A DNA stretch of 64,000 nt, taken from NCBI RefSeq assembly GCF_002706425.1, contig NZ_CP017713.1:2542001-2606000 (forward strand), in the 5' to 3' direction. The notes under the pieces were generated by a model. The model did not search any database. It was given only the letters and a program-made list of their open reading frames with translations, and was not told the DNA's origin. The position numbers and the translations under genes are program-made. Source of the DNA: Loigolactobacillus coryniformis subsp. coryniformis KCTC 3167 = DSM 20001. GTDB taxonomy: Bacteria > Bacillota > Bacilli > Lactobacillales > Lactobacillaceae. This document shows, piece by piece, positions 20,386-29,352 of the stretch (position 1 is its first letter; the number at the start of each line of letters is the position of its first letter).

Positions 20386-21021
20386 TCACTGGTCATATTG
20401 GTTTAATTTATAGGTTTCGATCACATTGATCAGTTTTTGCGCGTACGTTGGATCAGTTGCGTAGCCATCTTGCTGTAGTGCAGCAGCAGCGGTTTTATAG
20501 TTAGTTGCCGCAACCACATGCTGATATTGCTGGGGATTCCACGTGGTTCCCTGTGCTAATAACTTGGCGTGTGCTTCTAAGGCTGCCGTGTCACTGCTAT
20601 AAACTTGAAAACGCGCATGGATCTCGATCCACTTGCCGTTTTGGTATTCCTTGGTCGTTAAAATTTGCGATGTATTCGGGTCTGTCCCCTTAACGCCGAA
20701 CAAATTATGGTAGCGCGTTGCCAGTTGACTAGTTCCCCAATTCGACTCTAGAATTGCCTGGGCAATCGTAACACTGGGCAAAACATGGTACGTTAACTGC
20801 AGTCGTTGTGCAACTGGCGCTAACTTAGTGATAAATGCGCGATGTTCACGCTGAATACTCTCTTGCGTCACCGCCGCACTATCATCAACGGCGACTCGCG
20901 GCTGCTCGCCCAAGAGCCGTACTAGTAATAACCCGACAAACGCAATGATGATCCCAGCTAAAATTAATTGCGGCAGACCTAGCTGTTTAAATAAATTACC
21001 TTTTTTACGTTTTTTGGCCAC
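20386..21021 (-). CDS. cell-wall glucosaminidase (GH73 family), membrane-anchored
   Basis: 211 aa. A basic start (KKRKKGNLFKQ) and one hydrophobic helix (LILAGIIIAFVGLLLVRLL, about residues 16-34) anchor it in the membrane with the enzyme outside. The GH73 domain (about 60-205) hydrolyses the beta-1,4 bond after N-acetylglucosamine in peptidoglycan; the catalytic glutamate lies in AILESNWGTSQLA, followed by YHNLFGVKG. No cell-wall-binding repeats are present. The start is GTG with AGGTAGG upstream. Likely an autolysin for growth or cell separation. Confidence 0.88.
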   Translation of the reverse strand: MAKKRKKGNLFKQLGLPQLILAGIIIAFVGLLLVRLLGEQPRVAVDDSAAVTQESIQREHRAFITKLAPVAQRLQLTYHVLPSVTIAQAILESNWGTSQLATRYHNLFGVKGTDPNTSQILTTKEYQNGKWIEIHARFQVYSSDTAALEAHAKLLAQGTTWNPQQYQHVVAATNYKTAAAALQQDGYATDPTYAQKLINVIETYKLNQYDQ

Positions 21022-21126
21022 GCAAACACCTACCTTTTTTTGTGGCTGCTTTTTGCATCAACGGAAGTTTTCCTACTATATGACTTGTTTTGGTTCCATT
21101 GTACACAAATTTACCCGTACTGACTG

Positions 21127-22089
21127 TTATTTTTCATTTAAAATCACTTTATCGTAGAAATCACCAGCCAACGTGAGCACGGTCTCAAAGTCGAGTAAGA
21201 ATAAGTATAGGTGTGCACGGCTTTCAAACTCAGCGCGATTAGTAGGTAGCGGCGCTTGATCGAATTTGTCTTGCAGCCGGGCCACACGACGCTGTAAATG
21301 TTGAACTTTCTGCGGTTGCGCCAAACTAGCCGCCGTTTCAGCCAGTAATTCACGAATCGCCGTACTTTCCTTTAAAGACAACGTGATCTGATCTAAGTTA
21401 GCTTGCATTTGGCGCAACATCTCATATTGATTGCGGCGCATCTCAAAATAGGAGCGATAAAAATCATTTTCAACCAACAATTGATTATCTTGCTGGCGGC
21501 TGGCCCACTCACGTCCTTTGCGGATCACGGTTAAAAGTGCACCTAAATGCTGCCACGTAGGTACTTTTTCGATGCCACTCAATTGTTGCGCCATTTGTAG
21601 TAAAATTTGCCGCAATTGATCTTCGACTTCTTGCTGGAAGCCTTTGATCTGGGCCATCAGTGACGGCATAAATAGGTTAAACAGCAAGGCGACACCCACC
21701 CCGATCAACATCAGCGCAAATTCATTGCCTAACCAATACCAGCTATAGCTTTTCTCAATCAAAAAATGGCTGACCAACACGGCACTGACCACAATGCCTT
21801 CTTGTAGGCGCAATTGCATTGCTAACGGAATAAATAACAATAAAAACAAGCCAAATGCCCACGGATTAAAACCTAGTAGCCAAAAACTAAAAATAGCCAG
21901 CATAAACGCTAAAATTGTGGCACCGATCCGTAAACCAGCAACATTAAATGAATAACGAGTCGTATTTTGTACACTTAAGATCGTAATAATGCCTGCAGTC
22001 GACCAATAATCAAGTCGTAATTCATACGCTAGCACCATTGCGATCACCGCCCCTAAGGCAGTTTTAACGGTTCGTAAACCGATTTTCAT
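21127..22089 (-). CDS. aromatic acid exporter family protein (ArAE_1/DUF939)
   Basis: 320 aa. The N-terminal half has about four to five membrane helices (LGAVIAMVLAYELRL through LLFNLFMPSL), and the C-terminal half is a cytoplasmic helical, coiled-coil-prone domain. This is the layout of ArAE_1 proteins of Firmicutes, related to FUSC/AaeB efflux proteins; the substrate is unknown. The gene stands alone between serA and the GH73 gene. Confidence 0.8.
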   Translation of the reverse strand: MKIGLRTVKTALGAVIAMVLAYELRLDYWSTAGIITILSVQNTTRYSFNVAGLRIGATILAFMLAIFSFWLLGFNPWAFGLFLLLFIPLAMQLRLQEGIVVSAVLVSHFLIEKSYSWYWLGNEFALMLIGVGVALLFNLFMPSLMAQIKGFQQEVEDQLRQILLQMAQQLSGIEKVPTWQHLGALLTVIRKGREWASRQQDNQLLVENDFYRSYFEMRRNQYEMLRQMQANLDQITLSLKESTAIRELLAETAASLAQPQKVQHLQRRVARLQDKFDQAPLPTNRAEFESRAHLYLFLLDFETVLTLAGDFYDKVILNEK

Positions 22090-22121
22090 CTTATCTCACC
22101 CCACTGGCCAAATCATAACTG

Positions 22122-22160
22122 AAAAACGGGACGAAAGGCAACTGGTGCGCTTCCGTCCCG
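22122..22160 (-). terminator. terminator after serA
   Basis: On the minus strand CGGGACG and CGTCCCG pair and are followed by five Ts, about 55 bases past the serA stop. Confidence 0.75.
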
Positions 22161-22214
22161 CTAAATTATAATTGATTAAACCTGTTCTACTAGATAATTT
22201 TTGTGCACGCGCAA

Positions 22215-23408
22215 CTATTTTGGTTGTTCGATCACGCGAACACGAACTACGTTTTCGATTTGCGCCATTTTATTGGCAATTCGCTGTAGCCGCTTAGCTT
22301 CCAGAGCATCCAAATCAATCATCGTATAAGCATAGTCGCCGTTGCTACGGTTAACCATGTTGACAATATTCAAATCATAGTTAGCCAGCACCTCAGTCAT
22401 ACGGCCGACCATATTAGGCACATTCCGATGAATCAGCGTCAACCGTAGTGGTGCTTGAAAATCCATTACCGTATCCGGAAAAGTGACCGAATTCCGAATA
22501 TTCCCAGTTTCCAAATAGTTCTTCATTGTTTGTACAACCATTTTAGCACTATTCGTTTCTGCAGCATCAGTCGAACCACCGATATGTGGGAAGCACAATA
22601 CCTTCGGATGATGGATCAATTTTGGTGTCGCAAAGTCGGTAATATATTGCCGTAAATGACCGCGGTCTAAGGCAGCAATGATTGCTGCCTCATCCACCAC
22701 ATCGTCACGTGCAAAGTTCAGAAGCACACTACCAGGCTTCATTTGAGCAATTGCTTCTGCGTTCAACATTTCTGCCGTTTCGTCGGTCAGTGGTACGTGA
22801 ATCGTAACATAATCGCTGTCGTGCAACACTTGACTCACGTTTTTGGCGTGATGAATATGATGTGATAAATTCCAAGCGGTATCGACTTGAATATAGGGAT
22901 CGTAGCCAACAACATGCATTCCAAACGCAGTGGACGACGCGCTGTTGGCAACCAAACCACCGACATGACCTAAACCGATCACACCAAGCTGTTTGCCTAG
23001 CAATTCAGTCCCAACGTAAGCTTTTTTTCCTTTTTCAACTTGAACATCAATATCGTTGCCTTTCAAGCCATGTACCCAATCAGAAGCGGGTAACATCGGG
23101 CGCGCACCAATAGCCAAAGCAGCAAGAACTAACTCTTTGACCCCATTTGCATTAGCACCAGGCGCATTAAAAACAACTATCCCCTGCTGTACAGCCTTAT
23201 CCAACGGAATATTATTGACACCAACACCGGCACGACCAATAGTTAAAAGTCGTTCCGGTAGCGCAGTTTGATGTAAATCCACACTGCGGATCAGTAAGCC
23301 AGCCGCATCAGTTGTTGGACTTTCGCCATAATCCACTTTGTAATTTTCTTGATCAAATAACGCCACCCCAGCTGGCGCTACCGTAGTCGAAGCTGTGATC
23401 TGAAACAT
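22215..23408 (-). CDS. serA: D-3-phosphoglycerate dehydrogenase with ACT domain
   Basis: 397 aa. Oxidises 3-phosphoglycerate to 3-phosphohydroxypyruvate, the first step to serine. The NAD-binding loop is GVIGLGHVGGLVAN, the catalytic Arg lies in LLNFARDDVVDE and the catalytic His in CFPHIGGSTDAAE. A C-terminal ACT domain (from about residue 320: LIHRNVPNMVGRMTEVLANY) probably senses serine. Its ATG shares one base with the serC stop (TAATG). No serB phosphatase is adjacent. Confidence 0.93.
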   Translation of the reverse strand: MFQITASTTVAPAGVALFDQENYKVDYGESPTTDAAGLLIRSVDLHQTALPERLLTIGRAGVGVNNIPLDKAVQQGIVVFNAPGANANGVKELVLAALAIGARPMLPASDWVHGLKGNDIDVQVEKGKKAYVGTELLGKQLGVIGLGHVGGLVANSASSTAFGMHVVGYDPYIQVDTAWNLSHHIHHAKNVSQVLHDSDYVTIHVPLTDETAEMLNAEAIAQMKPGSVLLNFARDDVVDEAAIIAALDRGHLRQYITDFATPKLIHHPKVLCFPHIGGSTDAAETNSAKMVVQTMKNYLETGNIRNSVTFPDTVMDFQAPLRLTLIHRNVPNMVGRMTEVLANYDLNIVNMVNRSNGDYAYTMIDLDALEAKRLQRIANKMAQIENVVRVRVIEQPK

Positions 23409-24484
23409 TATTTACCCGCTCCTTTTTCAAATTTTTCCATAGAGTCAACTAGCGCTGCTACTGCATCGATCGGTAAAGCGTTATACAAACTTGCCCGCAT
23501 CCCTCCGACTAAGCGATGACCTTTTAAGTTTTTAAAGCCAGCGGCATCAGCAGCGGCCACAAATTCAGCATCTAATTCAGGATCACCCGTCATAAATGGT
23601 ACGTTAGTCAGTGAACGTGCAGCCACTGCGACCGGTGAACTGAATAATTTAGACTGCGCTAAATAGTCGTATAAAATACCAGCTTTAGCCCGATTGATTT
23701 TTTCAATGCCGGCAATACCACCACGATCCTGTAACCAATGGAAAACTAAACCAGCGGTGTAAATATCAAAAACAGGCGGTGTATTATAAGCTGATTCTTT
23801 TTGTGCCTGCAACGTATAATCCAACATCGTTGGTAAACCAGTCACTTGACCGAGTAGATCATCACGAACGATCACTACCGTCAAGCCAGCAGGAGCAATA
23901 TTCTTTTGGGCACCAGCGTAAATAACGCCAAATTTTTCGAACGGATAATTCTGCGCTAAAATATTAGACGACATATCGGCGACCAATGGCGCAGCAACAT
24001 CCGGCAGCTGCGTAAACGCAGTGCCTTCGATCGTATTATTCGTCGTGATGTGCACATAATCATAATCTTTAGTCAAAGTCGGCACAACAGGGATCGTGGT
24101 GTAACTGCTAGCCTTTGAGCTAGCCACGATATCGACTTGCATACCATTAATTTTTTCTGCTTCAATAACTGCTTTTTGTGACCAATGGCCAGTGTCAACG
24201 TATGCTGCACGGCGTTTCGTCGCAATATTTAATGGCAGCATATAGAACTGTAAACTAGCTCCACCTTGCAAAAATAGGATCCGGTAATTGTCTGGTAACC
24301 CCATTAATTGGCGCAAGGTCTGCTCAGCATCGTGATAAATGTCTTGAAACAAGGAGGAACGATGACTGATCTCAGTAACGCTCATTCCACTACCGTGATA
24401 GGACAAAAACTCGGCCTGAACTTGTTTCAATACCGGCTGTGGCAATACTGCTGGCCCAGCCGCAAAATTATACACTTGCTGCAT
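23408..24484 (-). CDS. serC: phosphoserine aminotransferase
   Basis: 358 aa, normal length. PLP enzyme that turns 3-phosphohydroxypyruvate and glutamate into phosphoserine. Family blocks: NFAAGPAVLPQPVL at the start, FLQGGASLQFYMLPLN, the PLP lysine in YAGAQKNIAPAGL (about residue 195) and GMRASLYNALP near the end. GAGGAGG precedes the ATG. First gene of serC-serA, behind a structured leader with a long hairpin. Confidence 0.95.
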   Translation of the reverse strand: MQQVYNFAAGPAVLPQPVLKQVQAEFLSYHGSGMSVTEISHRSSLFQDIYHDAEQTLRQLMGLPDNYRILFLQGGASLQFYMLPLNIATKRRAAYVDTGHWSQKAVIEAEKINGMQVDIVASSKASSYTTIPVVPTLTKDYDYVHITTNNTIEGTAFTQLPDVAAPLVADMSSNILAQNYPFEKFGVIYAGAQKNIAPAGLTVVIVRDDLLGQVTGLPTMLDYTLQAQKESAYNTPPVFDIYTAGLVFHWLQDRGGIAGIEKINRAKAGILYDYLAQSKLFSSPVAVAARSLTNVPFMTGDPELDAEFVAAADAAGFKNLKGHRLVGGMRASLYNALPIDAVAALVDSMEKFEKGAGK

Positions 24485-24539
24485 GTTTATGGTTCCTCCT
24501 CTATCTTACTTCTAATGATTTTTTCTTAATAAAATCTAC

Positions 24540-24619
24540 TGAGAAACTTCTGCTATTCGTAGTGACGGCTATTCAACTAGGAGAAAGACCGCCAAATTGA
24601 AGCAGAGAACAGTTTCTCA
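24540..24619 (-). promoter_or_regulatory. long hairpin in the serC-serA leader, type unknown
   Basis: TGAGAAACT plus TCTGCT (24540-24554) pairs with AGCAGA (24601-24606) and AGTTTCTCA (24611-24619), leaving a 4-base bulge, and an inner helix pairs TGACGG with CCGCCA. On the minus strand it lies between a likely promoter and the serC ribosome binding site and is followed by TAGATTTTATT, which is weakly terminator-like. It has no T-box motif and matches no riboswitch I know. Confidence 0.55.
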
Positions 24620-24648
24620 TTTGATCTTAATAAAATAATGTAATTCTC

Positions 24649-24657
24649 ATTGTAGCA
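24649..24657 (-). promoter_or_regulatory. extended -10 promoter for serC-serA
   Basis: Minus-strand TGCTACAAT lies about 30 bases upstream of the leader hairpin. No clear -35 was found. Confidence 0.5.
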
Positions 24658-24684
24658 TGTTCAGTCATGAAAAAATAGGTCAAT

Positions 24685-24719
24685 AAAAAAATTGACGCCA
24701 ATTTTGACGTCAATTTTTT
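24685..24719 (-). terminator. terminator after the menA-like gene
   Basis: AAAAAATTGACG and CGTCAATTTTTT form a perfect 12-bp stem around an 11-base loop directly after the stop codon, ending in a T run on the minus strand. Confidence 0.85.
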
Positions 24720-24720
24720 G

Positions 24721-25635
24721 TTACCATTGAATTAATAACCCTAGTCCAAAGAAAATAACTTGGGCCAACGTGATCAAAAATAAATTTTTAATTGCTAACG
24801 GGAAGGTTTCCTTTTTGATTTGCTTAGCCAAGAAGCCGCGGGTGTTACGCCAAACGATTGGCACTGTCAAAAAGGTCAGCAGGGTTAATTTTGGTAAATA
24901 ACCTAACCAAACTGACGCTAATAAACAGACAAAACCGACAACATATAATATGACAAACATTTTAAGTGCTGCTGGTTTACCTAGATAGTAAACGATCGTA
25001 GTGCGGCCAAGTTCACGGTCTTCTTGTTCATCAGCAATATTATTCGCCAACAATAAATTGGCAATACTGCATACGGCTAGACCAGATGACAACAATACTG
25101 GCCAAACAAAAGCCCAATTAAACGTGATCACATCATACGTATTAATGTACACACTGATCAAAAAAATAACGAAGCCCATGGTAATTCCCGAAAAAAATTC
25201 ACCAAACGGTGTACTGGAAATTGGCCGCGGTCCCCCAGCATAAAAATAACCCACCGCGTAACTGAATAAGCCTAACCAAAATAATGGCCAACCAGTCCGA
25301 CTAACGATAAACAAACCTAAAGCTGCTGAAACAGCGATCAGCCAGAAAATCAACCAGCCAATATGACTAGGATTTAATTTGTGCACACCGATAATATTGG
25401 TTTTCTCACGAAAAGCCAGCGCCTGATTATGTGTTGCGCGATGGTAATCCTGATAATTATCATTAGCATCCACCGCCATGTTAAACATCAACATCGCCAC
25501 GAAAAATAAAAGTAAATAAACTGGATGTAACTGATGATAATGATACCAAGCAAAAAAAGTACCTAATAAAAATGGAAAAACACTAGCCGTTTTGGCTTTG
25601 ATCTCCACTAATTCTAAAAAGACTGACAAAGACAC
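24721..25635 (-). CDS. menA: UbiA-family prenyltransferase, probably 1,4-dihydroxy-2-naphthoate prenyltransferase
   Basis: 304 aa membrane enzyme with about eight to nine helices. It should attach a polyprenyl chain to 1,4-dihydroxy-2-naphthoate to give demethylmenaquinone. The two aspartate-rich motifs are present: NMAVDANDNYQD and NNIADEQEDRELGR. Start taken at GTG 25633-25635 with AGGGTAGG upstream; an ATG one base off is out of frame. It follows the cyd operon, so the quinone likely feeds cytochrome bd. No other men genes are in the window, which fits lactobacilli that use external precursors. Substrate specificity is inferred. Confidence 0.8.
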   Translation of the reverse strand: MSLSVFLELVEIKAKTASVFPFLLGTFFAWYHYHQLHPVYLLLFFVAMLMFNMAVDANDNYQDYHRATHNQALAFREKTNIIGVHKLNPSHIGWLIFWLIAVSAALGLFIVSRTGWPLFWLGLFSYAVGYFYAGGPRPISSTPFGEFFSGITMGFVIFLISVYINTYDVITFNWAFVWPVLLSSGLAVCSIANLLLANNIADEQEDRELGRTTIVYYLGKPAALKMFVILYVVGFVCLLASVWLGYLPKLTLLTFLTVPIVWRNTRGFLAKQIKKETFPLAIKNLFLITLAQVIFFGLGLLIQW

Positions 25636-25685
25636 ACCATTGCACCTACCCTTATAAAAGCGCACTAAAAGTATTTCAATCTAGC

Positions 25686-25741
25686 GTGTGTTGGGAAAAG
25701 CGTTCAGGTTATACGCAATTAATCTGCTTTTACAACCACAC
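25686..25741. repeat. small hairpin repeat, copy 3
   Basis: GTGTGTTGGGAAAAGC pairs with GCTTTTACAACCACAC around ATACGCAATTAATCT. The right arm matches, inverted, the core of 17943-18001 and is close to 20113-20145. Around it a second inverted pair (CGCACTAAAAG near 25660 and CTTTTAGTGCG near 25832) spans most of the cydC-menA gap, suggesting a miniature element. No gene is seen in this 259-base gap. Confidence 0.4.
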
Positions 25742-25894
25742 TTAGGCTAAATTAGTGATATTTTCCAAACACGGTCCAACCCAACTCTATAGGTAGAGGA
25801 GATTAGACTAGTAAAGTCACCGCTTTTAGTGCGTTTATACTCTCTAAATCACTTCTATGTTACCACAGCTAGGCCAACGCTGAAACTAGCTATA

Positions 25895-27625
25895 CTACTC
25901 TGTACCTTGATCTAATTGATAAAGGTTGCGGAAGCGTTGATTATTTTGATACAGCTCATGCGGCGTTCCTTGCATCGCAATCTGCCCGTGCTCCAAGAAA
26001 ATAACGCGATCAGCGTGCTCGATACCTTGCAAATGATGAGTCACCCAGATCACCGTTTTATCTGCTAATACTTTAAAAATCGTGTTCAGTAGCGCTTTTT
26101 CGGTGATTGGATCTAGTCCCACTGTAGGTTCGTCCAGTAAAATAATGGGTGCATCTTGAATCAATACCCGTGCTAGGGCCAAGCGTTGCTGCTCGCCACC
26201 AGAAAAACGTGCACCAGCCTCTTCCACAACAGTATCAGCACCTGCTGGTAGTCGTTGCATCAGCGGTCCTAACTCTACTGCTTGCAACGCCGCCATAATC
26301 GCCTCATCACTAGCTTGTAAATTACCTAAACGAATATTATTCAGCACCGTTGTGTTAAATAAAAATGGTTTCTGATCTAACATCCCAATCAATTGCGCTC
26401 GTTGCGTTTGTAGTGCCGCTACAGGTACTTGGTTCAACGTCACTTGTCCAACTTGCGGGGTTAATTCACCAAGCAATAAATTCAATAATGTGGTTTTCCC
26501 GGTACCACTAGGACCAAGAATGGCAATTTTTTCACCAGCTGCAATCTGCAAATTAAATTGCTGTAAAATCGGCGTTTGTGCCATTGTATATTTAAAATCG
26601 ATTTGCTGAAAAGCAATTGTTTTGATGGGTGCAGTCAAGGTTTGTTGCTGCGGTAACTCACGCACAGTTGGCTGCAAATGATTCAATCGCGCTACTGACG
26701 ACATATACAGTGGCCATTCTTCGACCCCCTGACTCACTGGTGCGAACGCATCTACTAATGGAAATAAACACAGCACGAAGGCCGCGATCCAGTTGGCGAG
26801 GCTTTGATTAGCAGTAAATTGCTGATTCGTCCATACCATCAGTACTACGATCACTACGCCAAAAATTAATTGGATCAGAAAATCGCGCCGCCATTCAAAT
26901 CGGCGCGTCTGCAGTGTATTTTGCCGTGCGGCTTTCAAAGTTGGGTGCGGGCGTTTTAGAAAATCATTTTGGCGTCCAGAAATCACCCAATCTGATAAGC
27001 CAAGCACATCGTCGGTCATGTCAGTGTAAAGTTCATGTTGCAGCTGCTTGTGGCGTTCAACCCGCGCACCCAAAACCGCAACAGAAACTAGCGGCAGCAG
27101 AAAAATAATCACTGCCAGTAGCAGTGCGATCGCCAAGGCAAAGAACCAATTAAAAAAACCTAGCGCGATCACGATCAGGACATATAACAGCCAACTGATC
27201 AACGTTGGAAAAATTGTCCGTAAATAAAGATTTTGTAAATGACCGAGATCATCGGCTAAGATACCTAAAATATCACCAGTTTTAAAATGTTGCTGAAAAA
27301 AGGCAGCGTCCTTAGCTAACGTCTGATACAGTCGCTTACGCAGATCTGAAGTAACCTTAAATACCCAATTATGGCTAGTCAAACGTTCAAGATAGCGAAA
27401 AGCTGGTCGGCCAATACCAAACGCACGTACCAAAACAACGGGAACATAGATCAGTAAAATATTTTCTGGCTTCGTCGCTGCTTTACTGATCAAATATCCT
27501 GAAGTAAACATTAACGCCCCGCCGCAAATAAATGTTGCTAAACCAAGCACTAAAATCAGCGTCAGCAGGCCCTTATATTTAGTCATGTAGGGTTTTACCC
27601 AAGTATCATGCTTCAATTGTTTCAT
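25895..27625 (-). CDS. cydC: thiol reductant ABC exporter, CydC-type subunit
   Basis: 576 aa: six-helix ABC exporter domain, then ATPase domain with Walker A GPSGTGKTTLLN (about residue 365), signature RFSGGEQQRLALAR and Walker B IILLDEPTVGLD. With its partner it forms the heterodimer that exports thiols (glutathione/cysteine in E. coli) and is needed to assemble heme-loaded cytochrome bd. Its ATG overlaps the previous stop by four bases. Named by homology to the E. coli subunit; in Bacillus-style naming this last gene is called cydD. Confidence 0.9.
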   Translation of the reverse strand: MKQLKHDTWVKPYMTKYKGLLTLILVLGLATFICGGALMFTSGYLISKAATKPENILLIYVPVVLVRAFGIGRPAFRYLERLTSHNWVFKVTSDLRKRLYQTLAKDAAFFQQHFKTGDILGILADDLGHLQNLYLRTIFPTLISWLLYVLIVIALGFFNWFFALAIALLLAVIIFLLPLVSVAVLGARVERHKQLQHELYTDMTDDVLGLSDWVISGRQNDFLKRPHPTLKAARQNTLQTRRFEWRRDFLIQLIFGVVIVVLMVWTNQQFTANQSLANWIAAFVLCLFPLVDAFAPVSQGVEEWPLYMSSVARLNHLQPTVRELPQQQTLTAPIKTIAFQQIDFKYTMAQTPILQQFNLQIAAGEKIAILGPSGTGKTTLLNLLLGELTPQVGQVTLNQVPVAALQTQRAQLIGMLDQKPFLFNTTVLNNIRLGNLQASDEAIMAALQAVELGPLMQRLPAGADTVVEEAGARFSGGEQQRLALARVLIQDAPIILLDEPTVGLDPITEKALLNTIFKVLADKTVIWVTHHLQGIEHADRVIFLEHGQIAMQGTPHELYQNNQRFRNLYQLDQGTE

Positions 27626-29352
27626 AGTGCTTCACCTCGCATCTGCGCCATTAAACTGACATAGGCGCCATTTTGGGCTTGTAATTGTGTTGGCGTTCCT
27701 TGTTCAACTAAACGACCTTGCTGGATCACAAAAACGTAGTCCATTTGTTGCATCCAATGTAAGCGATGTGTGGCAAAAAAGACTAAATGATCAGCAAATA
27801 ATGGCATCATCGTTTCTTTCAGTGCCGCCTCGGTTTCAATGTCCAAATGTGCAGTCGGTTCATCCAACAATAAAATTCGCCGCTGTGGGTCAAGAAAGGC
27901 GCGGGCTAAAGCAATCCGTTGCCCTTGACCACCACTGACACCACGCGCACCTTCACCGATCACCGTCGCCAAGCCTGCGGGCAGTGTGGTCAGCCAATCG
28001 CTTAAGCCAGCTCGAGCCGCTGCCTGTTCGATTGCTGCTGTTGACGCTGTTGGTTGATAAAAAGCAATGTTTTCACCAATCGTAGCGTGAAAGAGATACG
28101 GCTTCTGTGGTAAATAAACAAAGTTTTGTTGCCACTGTTCTTGGCTTAAATGTGGTACTACTTGGCCATTAATTTTGATCTCACCCTTTTCTGGCTGCAA
28201 AAAGCCTCCTAGTGTATTGATCAAAGTTGATTTACCGGAACCAGATTCGCCGATCACACCAATTTTATGATAGCCGTGCACACTAAAGGAAACCGCAGCT
28301 AAATCTGCTTCGTTGCTCCCTGGATAACTGACATCAACCTTGTTGAAAGCCAAAGTACTATCAGCCGTCCAAGCTGGTGCAGCCGTTAATAATTGCCGTT
28401 GTTGCGGCTGGGGTAATTCCAAGATCGCAAAAACGGCCTGCATTGCATTTTTACCGTCTAAAGTGGCGTGGTAATCGCTGGAAAAATCACGTAAAGGCAG
28501 AAAGAACTCTGGTGCCAAAATCAGGGTCGCTAATGCTGGAAACAGTGGAATTTGCCCATTCAACAGTGCTAAGCCAAGGAAAACCGCTACGATTGCAATC
28601 GATAATGTAGTGAAAAAATCTAATGCAAACGTTGAAAGTACTGCGATTCGCAACACATTCATTGTCCTTTTTCGATACGATTCGCTGACTTGATAAACAT
28701 TATCGGCATATTGCTCACTAATACCTAACAGTTTTAACGTTGCCAACCCGCGCAAAGCATCCACAAAATGGTTAGCTAACTGTTGATAACCCGCATATTG
28801 TTTATCGGCTTTATCACGAGCGGCAAATCCAAGAATGATCATAAATAAAATCACGATCGGCACGACAACTAATAAAATCCAACCAGAACGCGCATCTAGG
28901 GTAAAAATATAAATTAATAAGATCCATGGAATCAGCATCATGTTCAGCATTTTATTCAAAATCAAAGTCATGTAATTTTCGACTTGATCAATGCCTTCTA
29001 ACGCCATGGTCACCATATTCCCAGTACCTTGTTTTGCCACTAAACTTGGTCCTAAATGAAATAGTTTAGTTAACAAACGCTGTTGCAGATCAGCACTAGC
29101 CTGACTAGCATAACGATCAAGTACATGGCTTTTAAGCCAATTCAATAAATGGCGCCCCAGTAACGCCAGAAAAAAGAAAAGCATCGGCTGATAAAGCCAA
29201 ACCAATGCTTTTAATCGCCATGAATTGACGATTGCCTGGGCCAAAAACTTACCTTGGAACAATATCATAAATGCTTGCAGAACAGTTAGTCCCGCAAGCA
29301 TTAATAAGACTTTTTTAGTTCCAGATAAGCGTAATAAACGCTTATCGATCAT
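27622..29352 (-). CDS. cydD: thiol reductant ABC exporter, CydD-type subunit
   Basis: 576 aa ABC exporter half: membrane domain in the first 310 residues, ATPase domain with Walker A GESGSGKSTLIN, signature GVSGGQGQRIALAR and Walker B ILLLDEPTAHLD, and the switch histidine in FFATHRLHW. Overlaps cydB and the next gene by four bases each, so the four cyd genes are one coupled operon. Bacillus-style naming calls this gene cydC. Confidence 0.9.
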   Translation of the reverse strand: MIDKRLLRLSGTKKVLLMLAGLTVLQAFMILFQGKFLAQAIVNSWRLKALVWLYQPMLFFFLALLGRHLLNWLKSHVLDRYASQASADLQQRLLTKLFHLGPSLVAKQGTGNMVTMALEGIDQVENYMTLILNKMLNMMLIPWILLIYIFTLDARSGWILLVVVPIVILFMIILGFAARDKADKQYAGYQQLANHFVDALRGLATLKLLGISEQYADNVYQVSESYRKRTMNVLRIAVLSTFALDFFTTLSIAIVAVFLGLALLNGQIPLFPALATLILAPEFFLPLRDFSSDYHATLDGKNAMQAVFAILELPQPQQRQLLTAAPAWTADSTLAFNKVDVSYPGSNEADLAAVSFSVHGYHKIGVIGESGSGKSTLINTLGGFLQPEKGEIKINGQVVPHLSQEQWQQNFVYLPQKPYLFHATIGENIAFYQPTASTAAIEQAAARAGLSDWLTTLPAGLATVIGEGARGVSGGQGQRIALARAFLDPQRRILLLDEPTAHLDIETEAALKETMMPLFADHLVFFATHRLHWMQQMDYVFVIQQGRLVEQGTPTQLQAQNGAYVSLMAQMRGEAL

